Positions 1-6,226 of a stretch of DNA of 6,754 nt are shown here, in pieces. The stretch is from NCBI GenBank assembly GCA_025963955.1, contig JAOPZU010000445.1, positions 1-6,754 of the forward strand, read 5' to 3'. A program made the position numbers and the translations under genes. This stretch comes from Solirubrobacterales bacterium (GTDB lineage Bacteria > Actinomycetota > Thermoleophilia > Solirubrobacterales > Solirubrobacteraceae). Every line of letters begins with the position of its first letter. Position 1 is the stretch's first letter. A model generated the notes under the pieces. The model made no database searches. It was not told the origin of the DNA and worked only from the letters and a program-made list of their open reading frames with translations.

Positions 1-115
1 ACGGTGAGGAGGGACGAACGCGGCATCGCCCCCGCATCAACCGCCCGCGGGGGCCGAGGTTGCGGGTTTGCGGCGCGCGCCCGTGCGCGGACGCCGGTGG
101 GGCGATCCGGAACGA

Positions 116-143
116 CGACGGGCGCCCCGCAGGACGCCCGTCG
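116..143 (-). terminator. Candidate hairpin terminator of the etf operon
   Basis: A perfect 9-bp inverted repeat (CGACGGGCG at 116-124, CGCCCGTCG at 135-143) encloses a 10-nt loop. It starts 22 nt past the stop codon of the ETF-QO gene, the usual place for an intrinsic terminator. No clear U-tract follows on the minus strand, which is common in high-GC actinobacteria but lowers certainty. The rest of 1-165 shows no gene I can support. Confidence 0.5.
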
Positions 144-165
144 CGCACGACCGATGCAGGCGGCT

Positions 166-1911
166 CTACGTCAGCTGGTAGAGCGGACCGTCTCCACCTT
201 CGGGGGTCGTGAGGCGACCGCCCTTGGCGGTGATGGCGCCGCACTGCACGCAGTTGGTGTAGTTGACCGTCACGTCGACCGGACCGGTCTCGGGCGCGTC
301 CTCCGGGATCTCGTACACCCCGGCCGGGCACATCCAGCGCCACGTCTCCGCGACCTCGCGCGGCACGCGCTTCTGCACGCGGATGTGGTTCGGCGCGTCG
401 TCGCGGGTCGAGTTGCCCGTGATGAAGACCGACGACAGCTTGTCGAACGTGTACTTGTTGTCCGGCTTCGGGTAGCTCTTGGACGTCTTGCCGATGAACA
501 TCGGCTTCGCGTCCTGCCGGTGCCAGCTCCACCGGCCGCCGGGGAGCCTGCCCTTGGTGGCGATGTTCAGGTTGACCAGCGGCGCTCCGCGGACGAAGCC
601 CTTCTGGAACGGCTGGCGGGTGTTGCGCTCCTGGTAGAGCTCCTTGCCGACCGAGGACTCCTCGATCGCCTCCTCGTAGGACTCGAGCGAGGAGGTGCCG
701 TTCACGAGCGACTCGTAGATCGCCTCGGCCGCGAGGTGCCCGGACTTGATCGCGTGGTGCACGCCCTTCAGCGCGACCGTGTCGACCATGCCGCCGGAGT
801 CGCCGACGATGAGCGCGCCCGGCATCGTGAGCTTGGGCATCGACCAGTAGCCGCCGCCCGGGAGCGCCTTGGCGCCCCAGCCGACACGCTCGCCGCCGTC
901 GAGGATCTTCCGGACCAGCGGGTGCGTCTTGAACAGCTGCAGCAGGTCGTGCGCGGACGTGGTGGCGTCCGCGTAGTCCAGGTCGACCACGAAGCCGATG
1001 GAGACCAGGTCGTCCCCGGTCTTCTCGTCCTTCATCGGGTAGATCCAGGATCCGCCGATCTGGCCGTACTTGGCCGACAGCTTGACGGGCCACGGGCCGA
1101 TCGTGTGGATGACGCGGTCAAGGGGCTCCTTGACCTTCCAGACCTCCTTGACCCCCAGCTCCCAGGTCTGGGGCTCGCGGCCCTTGCCCAGGTCGAACTC
1201 GCGGATCGCGGCGCCGGTGATGTGGCCCCAGCAGCCTTCCGCCAGAACGGTGACGGCGGCCTTGATGTCCGCACCGGGCTCGAAGTTGCCGAGCTCCTGG
1301 CCCTCCTTGCCGCGTCCCTTGTCGCCCGAACGGACGCCGACGACCCTGCCGTCCTCGACCACGAGCTGCGTGGCGGCGGTCTCCGTGAGGATGTACGCGC
1401 CGGCCTCCTCGGCGATGCGCGCCTGGTACCGCGCGAGCGCGGCGACCGAGATGACCTCGTTGCCGTGGTTCTTGAAGTTCGGCGGGATCGGGAACAGCGG
1501 CAGCTTCGTCTTCGCGGTCGGAGTCAGGTACACGGACTCCTTGTGCACCTCGCCGTACGCGAAGCCCTCCTTGCGCCAGTCCTCGCGCGTCATGTCCGGG
1601 AACAGCTCCAGGAGCGGCTCCGGGCGCATGACGGCACCGGACAGGTTGTGCCCGCCGCAGACCTTGGCCTTCTCGATGACCGCGACGGGCACCTCCCCGA
1701 GACGCTCCAGCGTGTCCGGATCGTCCGCGAGGAGCTGCAGGAGCCGGTTCGCGCAGGCGAGACCGGCCGTACCGCCACCAACGATGGCGACGCCGACCTC
1801 GATGATCTCGTCCTCGCCGTCGAGCCCGTGCTTGACGAACTCCTTCTGCGAGTCGACCGGCGGCGGGAACGCACCCGGCGCCGTGACGACCTTGCCGTTG
1901 GTGGCGGCCAT
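166..1911 (-). CDS. Electron transfer flavoprotein:quinone oxidoreductase (ETF-QO)
   Basis: This 581-residue protein matches the ETF-QO family in length and layout. It should take electrons from reduced ETF and pass them through FAD and an Fe-S cluster to the membrane quinone (probably menaquinone in this lineage, an inference). Residues 41-50 hold the FAD-binding G-x-G-x-x-G (GGGTAG, 45-50), with an acidic E80 at the end of the next strand. [10 protein letters not shown] (86-95), GDSGG (370-374) and the [10 protein letters not shown] stretch (382-391) match conserved ETF-QO blocks. The C-terminal ferredoxin-like part starts at CPAGVYE (C528) and continues with C554 and C557. The fourth expected cysteine is Ile560, codon ATC at 232-234. 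There is no transmembrane helix, as expected for a monotopic protein. The ATG start lies 2 nt after the etfA stop, so coupled translation is likely. It is the last gene of the operon. Confidence 0.95.
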   Translation of the reverse strand: MAATNGKVVTAPGAFPPPVDSQKEFVKHGLDGEDEIIEVGVAIVGGGTAGLACANRLLQLLADDPDTLERLGEVPVAVIEKAKVCGGHNLSGAVMRPEPLLELFPDMTREDWRKEGFAYGEVHKESVYLTPTAKTKLPLFPIPPNFKNHGNEVISVAALARYQARIAEEAGAYILTETAATQLVVEDGRVVGVRSGDKGRGKEGQELGNFEPGADIKAAVTVLAEGCWGHITGAAIREFDLGKGREPQTWELGVKEVWKVKEPLDRVIHTIGPWPVKLSAKYGQIGGSWIYPMKDEKTGDDLVSIGFVVDLDYADATTSAHDLLQLFKTHPLVRKILDGGERVGWGAKALPGGGYWSMPKLTMPGALIVGDSGGMVDTVALKGVHHAIKSGHLAAEAIYESLVNGTSSLESYEEAIEESSVGKELYQERNTRQPFQKGFVRGAPLVNLNIATKGRLPGGRWSWHRQDAKPMFIGKTSKSYPKPDNKYTFDKLSSVFITGNSTRDDAPNHIRVQKRVPREVAETWRWMCPAGVYEIPEDAPETGPVDVTVNYTNCVQCGAITAKGGRLTTPEGGDGPLYQLT

Positions 1912-1913
1912 GA

Positions 1914-2894
1914 CTAGCTGCCCTTCTTGGCCTTGATGGCCTCGGTCAGCTTGGGCAGGATCTTGTTCAGGTCCCCGACGATGCCGAGGTCCGAGAACTC
2001 GAAGATCGGAGCGTTGGCGTCCTTGTTGATCGCCACGATGTTCTCCGAGGCCTGCATGCCGACCTTGTGCTGGATCGCGCCCGAGATGCCCGCGGCGAGG
2101 TACAGCTTCGGGGCGACCGTCTTGCCGGTCTGACCGATCTGCCCGGCGTACGGGTACCAGCCGGCGTCCACGACCGCGCGGGTCGCGGCGACGGCGGAGT
2201 TGCCGCCGAAGGCACCGGCCAGGTCGTTGCAGAGGTCGAAGCCCTCCGCCTTACCCAGGCCGCGGCCACCGGCCACGAGGACGTTCGCGCCCTCGATGTC
2301 GACGTCCGCGCCGCGCTGCTCGCCGCGGGTGACGATCTGCGCCTGCGCCGACTGCTTGCTCGGCTCGTACGTGATCGCCTCGACGGTCGCGGCGCCCGCG
2401 CCGTCCTTGGTGATCTCGAAGGCGTTCAGGCGGCCGATGATGATGCCGACGTCGGAGCGGTACTTGATCTCGGAGATCGACGAGTCACCGAGGATCGGGC
2501 GCTCGGCGATCAGCTCGCCACCCTCCGCCCGGACCGTGGTGATCTCCATCGCCACGCCGGCGCCGAGGCGCGCGGCCAGGCCGGCACCGACCTCGAAGCC
2601 GAGCAGGCCGCCACCGAAGAGGGCGTACTTGTAGTCGCCGTTCTGGATCGCGGACGCCATGGCGTCGACGACCGGCTGGCCGAGGCCGTCCGGGCCGTCC
2701 GCCGTGAGGACCTTCGTCGCGCCGTACTCGCCGAGGCCGGCCGCCAGCTCCTGCGGGATGTTCTCGCCCACGAGGATCGCGTGCGCCTCGCCGCCGAGCT
2801 GCTTCGCCAGGCGGGCGCCCTCGGAGATGGCGCCGAGGGAGTTCTTGTTGATCGCGCCGTCGTAGTGCAGCGCGTAGACCAGGATGTTGGACAT
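1914..2894 (-). CDS. etfA: Electron transfer flavoprotein alpha subunit
   Basis: At 326 residues, this is a standard EtfA. It pairs with EtfB to form the soluble FAD-containing ETF that accepts electrons from acyl-CoA dehydrogenases. The N-terminal half (about 1-190) is the alpha/beta domain that begins with [11 protein letters not shown]. The C-terminal FAD domain (about 200-326) carries AGGRGLG (208-214), the family Arg in AATR (R239), GQTGK (254-258) and the EtfA signature [13 protein letters not shown] (264-276), followed by ENIVAINKD. These are the residues that hold the flavin in known ETF structures. The ATG at 2894 is preceded by a purine-rich GGAAAGGG about 7 nt away and lies 15 nt after the etfB stop. 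No truncation or missing key motif is seen. The downstream ETF-QO gene points to a respiratory ETF, not a bifurcating one; this is inferred from context. Confidence 0.96.
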   Translation of the reverse strand: MSNILVYALHYDGAINKNSLGAISEGARLAKQLGGEAHAILVGENIPQELAAGLGEYGATKVLTADGPDGLGQPVVDAMASAIQNGDYKYALFGGGLLGFEVGAGLAARLGAGVAMEITTVRAEGGELIAERPILGDSSISEIKYRSDVGIIIGRLNAFEITKDGAGAATVEAITYEPSKQSAQAQIVTRGEQRGADVDIEGANVLVAGGRGLGKAEGFDLCNDLAGAFGGNSAVAATRAVVDAGWYPYAGQIGQTGKTVAPKLYLAAGISGAIQHKVGMQASENIVAINKDANAPIFEFSDLGIVGDLNKILPKLTEAIKAKKGS

Positions 2895-2909
2895 GGGTGT
2901 TTCCCTTTC

Positions 2910-3698
2910 CTAGAGGAGCTTGCGCTCGTCGAGCCAGGCGACGATCTTGCCGACGGTCTCGTCGGTGTCCTCGTCCTCGATGATGAGGCCGGCCGCCTTG
3001 GACGGCGGGGCCTTGGCGGACGTCCACTGGGCGCCCGAGTTGTCGCCGCCGACCTTGGAGGCGTCGATCTCGACGTCGCCGGTCGCGACGGTGTCGAGCG
3101 GCTTCTTCTTCGCGCCCATGATCGCCTTCAGCGACGGGTAGCGCGGCTCGTTGATCGCGTCGCCGACGGAGATGACGGCGGGCGTCTGGATCTTCACGGT
3201 GTCATAGCCGTACTCGGCCTGGCGCTCGCAGGTGAGCTCCTCGCCGGCCAGGTCGAGCTTGATGACCTGGGTGAGCGACGGCATCGACAGGTGCTCGGCC
3301 ACGACGGCGCCGATCGTGTAGCACTCGCCGTCGTCGGACTGCTGACCGAGGAGGACGAGGTCCGGGTTCTCGCGCTTGAGCGTCTGGGCGAGGGCGTAGC
3401 CGGTCGCGGCGACGTCGGAGCCGGCGAGGGCGTCGTCGCTCAGGTGCACGGAGCGGTCGGCGCCGAGGGACACGGCCTTGTGCAGGGCGCGGACGGCGGA
3501 GCTGGGGCCCATGGTGACGGCGACGATCTCGTCGACGGGGGCTCCACCCTCCTTGATCTGCATGGCCGCCTCGATGGCGTGCGTGTCGTACGGGTTGAGG
3601 TTCTTCTCCCCGCCGCGGTCCATGCGTCCGGTGGACGGGTCGATGCGCTTCTGCACCGCCGCGTCAGGAACCTCTTTTACGAGGACACAGATCTTCAC
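2910..3698 (-). CDS. etfB: Electron transfer flavoprotein beta subunit
   Basis: This 262-residue protein is the first gene of the etf operon. EtfB contributes the nucleotide (AMP) site and the loop that docks on partner dehydrogenases. It begins MKICVLVKEVPD, typical of the family. SDVAATGYALA (94-104) and LVLLGQQSDDGE (114-125) fall in the AMP-binding region and resemble actinobacterial FixA/EtfB. INEPRYPSLKAIMGAKKKP (182-200) is the dehydrogenase-recognition loop, with Leu190 in the place of the conserved docking leucine. I chose the GTG start at 3698 over the longer frame to 3758: a perfect AGGAGG lies 6 nt upstream, and the extra 20 residues are low-complexity and unlike any EtfB N-terminus. 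Confidence 0.96.
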   Translation of the reverse strand: MKICVLVKEVPDAAVQKRIDPSTGRMDRGGEKNLNPYDTHAIEAAMQIKEGGAPVDEIVAVTMGPSSAVRALHKAVSLGADRSVHLSDDALAGSDVAATGYALAQTLKRENPDLVLLGQQSDDGECYTIGAVVAEHLSMPSLTQVIKLDLAGEELTCERQAEYGYDTVKIQTPAVISVGDAINEPRYPSLKAIMGAKKKPLDTVATGDVEIDASKVGGDNSGAQWTSAKAPPSKAAGLIIEDEDTDETVGKIVAWLDERKLL

Positions 3699-3704
3699 TT
3701 CAGG

Positions 3705-3710
3705 CCTCCT
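3705..3710 (-). promoter_or_regulatory. Ribosome binding site that fixes the etfB start
   Basis: On the minus strand the sequence reads AGGAGG, then CCTGAA, then GTG. This full match to the anti-Shine-Dalgarno core at 6 nt spacing is the strongest translation signal in the window. It decides for the GTG at 3698 as the etfB start. Confidence 0.8.
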
Positions 3711-3793
3711 GCTGTTTTGGTTTCCTGTGCCCGCCCGGGAGGGGGCGGCGCGACCCAAGTCTCAAAAACGCTTCGCTGCAAGCTGGGCCGCCA

Positions 3794-3824
3794 AGTCTAC
3801 CGAGCTTGTTGACTGATCAGTCAA
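3794..3824 (-). promoter_or_regulatory. Candidate promoter of the etfB-etfA-ETF-QO operon
   Basis: Reading leftward, TTGACT (3824-3819) fits a -35 box and TAGACT (3799-3794) fits an actinobacterial -10 box. The 19-nt spacer is longer than the ideal 17-18. The 5' leader would be about 90 nt. The -35 box forms one half of the palindrome at 3809-3824, so a protein bound there would block RNA polymerase. The assignment is by inspection only. Confidence 0.4.
3809..3824. promoter_or_regulatory. Perfect 16-bp palindromic operator, TetR-type
   Basis: TTGACTGATCAGTCAA is an exact palindrome with no mismatch. It is AT-richer than its surroundings and lies 111 bp upstream of the etfB start. Its length and the TGAC/GTCA half-sites are typical of TetR-family dimers, a family that often controls acyl-CoA and beta-oxidation genes in actinobacteria. 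It overlaps the proposed -35 box, which suggests repression relieved by an acyl-CoA-like ligand. No regulator gene lies in this window, so the binding protein is unknown. Confidence 0.6.
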
Positions 3825-3884
3825 TCGGGCACGGCGCCGATGGTGCGGCTTCTGCGGGTACGGCGCGGGAGGTGGTGTGGAGCG

Positions 3885-4304
3885 CTACTCGCGCTCCTTC
3901 ACGGCTCCCTGGATGAAGTCGATGATGGCCTGCGTCGGGGCGCCCGGGGTGAAGACCTCCGCCACGCCGAGCTTCTTCAGCTCGGGGATGTCGTCCGACG
4001 GGATCGTCCCGCCGACGGTCACGAGGACGTCGTTGATGCCCTGGGCGGCCAGCAGGTCGACGACCTTCGGCACGAGCGTCATGTGCGCTCCGGAGAGGAT
4101 CGACAGGCCGACGGCGTCCGCGTCCTCCTGGATCACCGTCTCGACGATCTGCTCCGGGGTCTGGTGCAGGCCGGTGTAGATGACCTCCATGCCGGCGTCC
4201 CGCAGGGCCCGGGCGATGATCTTGGCCCCCCGGTCGTGCCCGTCCAACCCGGGCTTCGCGACGACGACACGGATCTTGCGCTGAACGGCGGGGGCGGCAT
4301 TCAT
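3885..4304 (-). CDS. Cobalamin-binding small subunit of a methylmalonyl-CoA-mutase-type enzyme
   Basis: This 139-residue protein consists of a B12-binding Rossmann domain alone. It carries the base-off/His-on signature D-x-H-x-x-G (D21, H23, G26 in LDGHDRG), where H23 would replace dimethylbenzimidazole as the cobalt ligand. It also has the S-x-L motif (S68-I69-L70) and the GG pair (G98-G99) that line the nucleotide tail. It must pair with a separate catalytic TIM-barrel subunit, which is not in this window. Methylmalonyl-CoA mutase (propionyl-CoA to succinyl-CoA) is the likeliest role; isobutyryl-CoA or 2-hydroxyisobutyryl-CoA mutase small subunits look alike and cannot be excluded. The frame extends to a GTG at 4352, but the ATG at 4304 gives the normal family length and N-terminus. 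There is no Shine-Dalgarno before 4304; see the TATGAT box. It reads in the same direction as the etf operon, 186 nt before etfB. Confidence 0.92.
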   Translation of the reverse strand: MNAAPAVQRKIRVVVAKPGLDGHDRGAKIIARALRDAGMEVIYTGLHQTPEQIVETVIQEDADAVGLSILSGAHMTLVPKVVDLLAAQGINDVLVTVGGTIPSDDIPELKKLGVAEVFTPGAPTQAIIDFIQGAVKERE

Positions 4305-4313
4305 AACGCGCGG

Positions 4314-4319
4314 ATCATA
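4314..4319 (-). promoter_or_regulatory. -10 box (TATGAT) for the B12-subunit gene, possibly leaderless
   Basis: TATGAT matches the -10 consensus TATAAT at five of six bases and ends 9 nt before the ATG at 4304. Transcription would begin at or within a few bases of the start codon, which would explain the missing Shine-Dalgarno. Leaderless mRNAs are common in actinobacteria. No convincing -35 box is seen 17-18 bp upstream. Confidence 0.4.
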
Positions 4320-4354
4320 GTTCGCCGAGGCCGTCCGGGGCCGTGCGGTCACCT

Positions 4355-4368
4355 CCCGCGCGCGCGGG
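4355..4368. repeat. 14-bp CG palindrome in the divergent intergenic region
   Basis: CCCGCGCGCGCGGG is an exact palindrome made only of C and G. It lies between the divergent B12-subunit and hydrolase genes. It could be a regulator site or simple CG-rich sequence; the composition alone makes chance palindromes likely. Confidence 0.3.
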
Positions 4369-4386
4369 GGCCCGGTGGGGAGCGGA

Positions 4387-4415
4387 TTGACGTGGGCGCG
4401 CGAACGCGCGAGGCT
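4387..4415 (+). promoter_or_regulatory. Possible promoter for the glycoside-hydrolase gene
   Basis: TTGACG (4387-4392) and GAGGCT (4410-4415) are separated by exactly 17 nt, close to actinobacterial TTGAC / TAGNNT patterns although the -10 half is weak. The spacer contains CGCGCG-AA-CGCGCG (4397-4410), an inverted repeat that would place a bound protein inside the promoter. The leader to the GTG at 4498 would be about 75 nt. Confidence 0.3.
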
Positions 4416-4497
4416 CTGCCCGAGACGAGGTGTTCAGGAGGTCGCGAACCACGGGCTCGCGGTCTCACTCCACAGGGACGGGGAGGAAGCAGAAAAG

Positions 4498-6096
4498 GTG
4501 GGAGCGCTCGTGTGCTCACTGGTGTCCCTCATCCTGGCGGGCACCGGAGTGGGCACCAAGTACATGGAGACCGTCGTCCAGGACGACGCGCAGTTCCTCC
4601 ACCGGCCGCCTGCCGCGGTGCAGGCCAGCGCGCGCCGGCTGGCCGGCCTGGGCGCCGACCGGATCCGGCTGACGGCGGGCTGGTCGGCCATCGCCCCGGA
4701 GCCCACGGCGACGCAGGTCCCGCCGGCGCCCTTCGACGCCAGCGACTCCCGGACGTACCCGAGAACGGCGTTCACCGCGCTGGACACGGCGGTGAAGGCC
4801 GCGAGCGCCGCCGACCTGAAGGTGATGATCGACCTGGCGTTCTGGGCCCCCCGCTGGGCCGTCGGGCAGGCCGCCCCCGACCCGAGAAGGGAGCGCTACT
4901 TCGTCGACGCGGCCGCGTTCGGCGACTTCGCCACCGCCGTCGCGCGCCGCTACTCCGGCGCCTACCCCGATCCCGCCGCCCCCGGCCAGAAGCTCCCCGC
5001 CGTGCGGATGTTCACCACCTGGAACGAGCCGAACCACCCGTCCTTCCTCAAGCCGCAGTGGATCCGCGACGGCAACGGCGGCTTCCGCCCCGAGTCGCCA
5101 CACATCTACCGCGCGATGCACAACGCCGCCTACGACGCGATCAAGCGGGTCTCGCGTCAGGACCGCGTCCTGGTGGGCGGCACGGCCTCCAGCGGCTCGA
5201 CCGTCCCGGGGAAGGGTGGCGTCCCGCCGCTGCAGTTCCTCCGCGCGCTGGCCTGCGTGGACGACATGCTGAAGCCGCTGAAGGTCCCCGAGTGCGCGAA
5301 CTACTCGCCGCTGCGGGCCGACGGCTACGCGCACCATCCGTACTCCCGGACCGTGGCGCCCGACGTGTCCGACTCGGTGGTGGACGATGTCCCGATCGCC
5401 GACGCAGACCGCCTCGGCGAGCTGCTGGAGCAGTTGAACCTCCTGGGTAGGATCACCACCCGCCTGCCGATCTACGAGACCGAATACGGGTACGAGAGCC
5501 GGCAGGACGATCCCTTCCAGCCCTTCGACCGTGACCAGCAGGCCGCGTTCATCGGCTGGTCCACGTACCTGGCGTGGAAGGACCCGTCGACGACGATGAT
5601 GGCCCAGTTCCTGATGCGCGACATCGATCCCGCGGAGTCCGGGCGCAAGCGGAACACGCGCCAGTACTACCGCGACTGGCAGACCGGGCTCTTCGACGCC
5701 AAGGGCGAGGCCAAGCCGGCGGTGCAGGCGTTCAAGCTTCCGTTCTGGGCCCAGACGCAGGGCAGCGGCGCCGGCCGCACCGTGCTGCTCTTCGGGGAGG
5801 TGCGGCCCGGCCGCGCCTCGCGCACCGTCCGGGTCGAGCGGCAGGACCCCGGCTCCGGGGCGTGGGCCCCGATCCTCACCTACGGGCCGAGCTGCGGTGA
5901 TCCGTCCCGGCCGGAGTTCCTCACCGACCGCGGCGGGTTCTTCCTGCGCGGGGCGCCGTTCGTCGGGGCCACGAGCTATCGCCTGGCGTGGATCCACGAC
6001 GACGGCAGCCTCGAGTACGGCGTGCCGATCGCGGTGGCGGCCGACGGGAACGAGCGCCCGCCCATCGCCGTCAAGCGTCCCGGCCAGCGGAAATAG
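4498..6096 (+). CDS. Clan GH-A glycoside-hydrolase-like protein, probably exported
   Basis: With this start the product is 532 residues. A short hydrophobic stretch (about 2-18, ALVCSLVSLILAGTGVG) looks like a signal peptide core but lacks the usual positive n-region. A TIM-barrel follows (about 25-415). Strand motifs include RIRLTAGWS (near 55) and MIDLAFWAPRW. TTWNEPNHPSF carries the probable acid/base Glu177, and YETEYGY carries the probable nucleophile Glu329; Glu327 is the alternative. GYAHHPY (276-282) lies between them. This NEP...E-x-G layout is that of GH5/GH39-like enzymes, but I cannot name the family or substrate. Residues 422-532 form a beta-rich C-terminal domain. The start is uncertain. 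GTG 4498 follows GGGGAGG at 11 nt; GTG 4510 follows GGTGGGAG at 5 nt; the frame is open back to GTG 4375 (573 aa). The neighbours are lipid genes and do not explain its role. Confidence 0.85.
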   Translation: MGALVCSLVSLILAGTGVGTKYMETVVQDDAQFLHRPPAAVQASARRLAGLGADRIRLTAGWSAIAPEPTATQVPPAPFDASDSRTYPRTAFTALDTAVKAASAADLKVMIDLAFWAPRWAVGQAAPDPRRERYFVDAAAFGDFATAVARRYSGAYPDPAAPGQKLPAVRMFTTWNEPNHPSFLKPQWIRDGNGGFRPESPHIYRAMHNAAYDAIKRVSRQDRVLVGGTASSGSTVPGKGGVPPLQFLRALACVDDMLKPLKVPECANYSPLRADGYAHHPYSRTVAPDVSDSVVDDVPIADADRLGELLEQLNLLGRITTRLPIYETEYGYESRQDDPFQPFDRDQQAAFIGWSTYLAWKDPSTTMMAQFLMRDIDPAESGRKRNTRQYYRDWQTGLFDAKGEAKPAVQAFKLPFWAQTQGSGAGRTVLLFGEVRPGRASRTVRVERQDPGSGAWAPILTYGPSCGDPSRPEFLTDRGGFFLRGAPFVGATSYRLAWIHDDGSLEYGVPIAVAADGNERPPIAVKRPGQRK

Positions 6097-6112
6097 CCTG
6101 CCACCGGACGCA

Positions 6113-6132
6113 CCGGATCCGTGCAGATCCGG
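6113..6132 (+). terminator. Candidate hairpin after the hydrolase gene
   Basis: CCGGATC (6113-6119) and GATCCGG (6126-6132) form a perfect 7-bp stem with a 6-nt loop, starting 16 nt after the hydrolase stop. There is no U-tract. It may end the hydrolase transcript before the acyltransferase gene. Confidence 0.35.
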
Positions 6133-6141
6133 CGGGGACCC

Positions 6142-6185
6142 GCCCGCCGGTCCGCCGGCCCTGACGCGATGTCAGCCCGCCGGTC
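6142..6185 (+). repeat. 11-bp direct repeat flanking a small hairpin
   Basis: GCCCGCCGGTC occurs at 6142-6152 and again at 6175-6185, 33 bp apart. CTGAC-GCGAT-GTCAG (6161-6175) between the copies can fold into a 5-bp stem. The element sits just upstream of the acyltransferase gene and could be regulatory, but the GC-rich composition makes chance a real possibility. Confidence 0.3.
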
Positions 6186-6226
6186 GGTAGGCGGTCGCAC
6201 ACGCACGCGCCAGGATCGGCGGCACG

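Noticed and set aside
4..1917. Plus-strand 637-codon open frame opposite ETF-QO
   Set aside because: It is antisense to a clearly recognised gene, rich in Arg, Val, Leu and Asp, and without any family motif; long antisense frames are expected from strong G/C third positions.
3699..3758. Longer EtfB N-terminus starting at 3758
   Set aside because: The 20 extra residues are not EtfB-like, and a perfect AGGAGG 6 nt before GTG 3698 gives a better start.
2067..3812. Plus-strand 581-codon open frame across etfA and etfB
   Set aside because: Same kind of shadow, spanning two real genes and their junction, low-complexity, no recognisable domain.
3834..3866. GCGCCG/CGGCGC hairpin as terminator of the B12-subunit gene
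   Set aside because: Only 6 bp with a 21-nt loop and no U-tract; too weak in this GC-rich sequence to annotate.
4498..4560. Lipoprotein reading of the hydrolase N-terminus at its early cysteine
   Set aside because: The cysteine (residue 6 from GTG 4498) lies before the hydrophobic core and is not preceded by a lipobox.
3840..5450. Plus-strand 536-codon open frame over the B12 subunit and part of the hydrolase
   Set aside because: It crosses a divergent gene pair and is out of frame with the recognised hydrolase; no domain is seen.
4516..5997. Minus-strand 493-codon open frame opposite the hydrolase
   Set aside because: It overlaps the catalytic region of the plus-strand gene; its composition is repetitive and has no motif.
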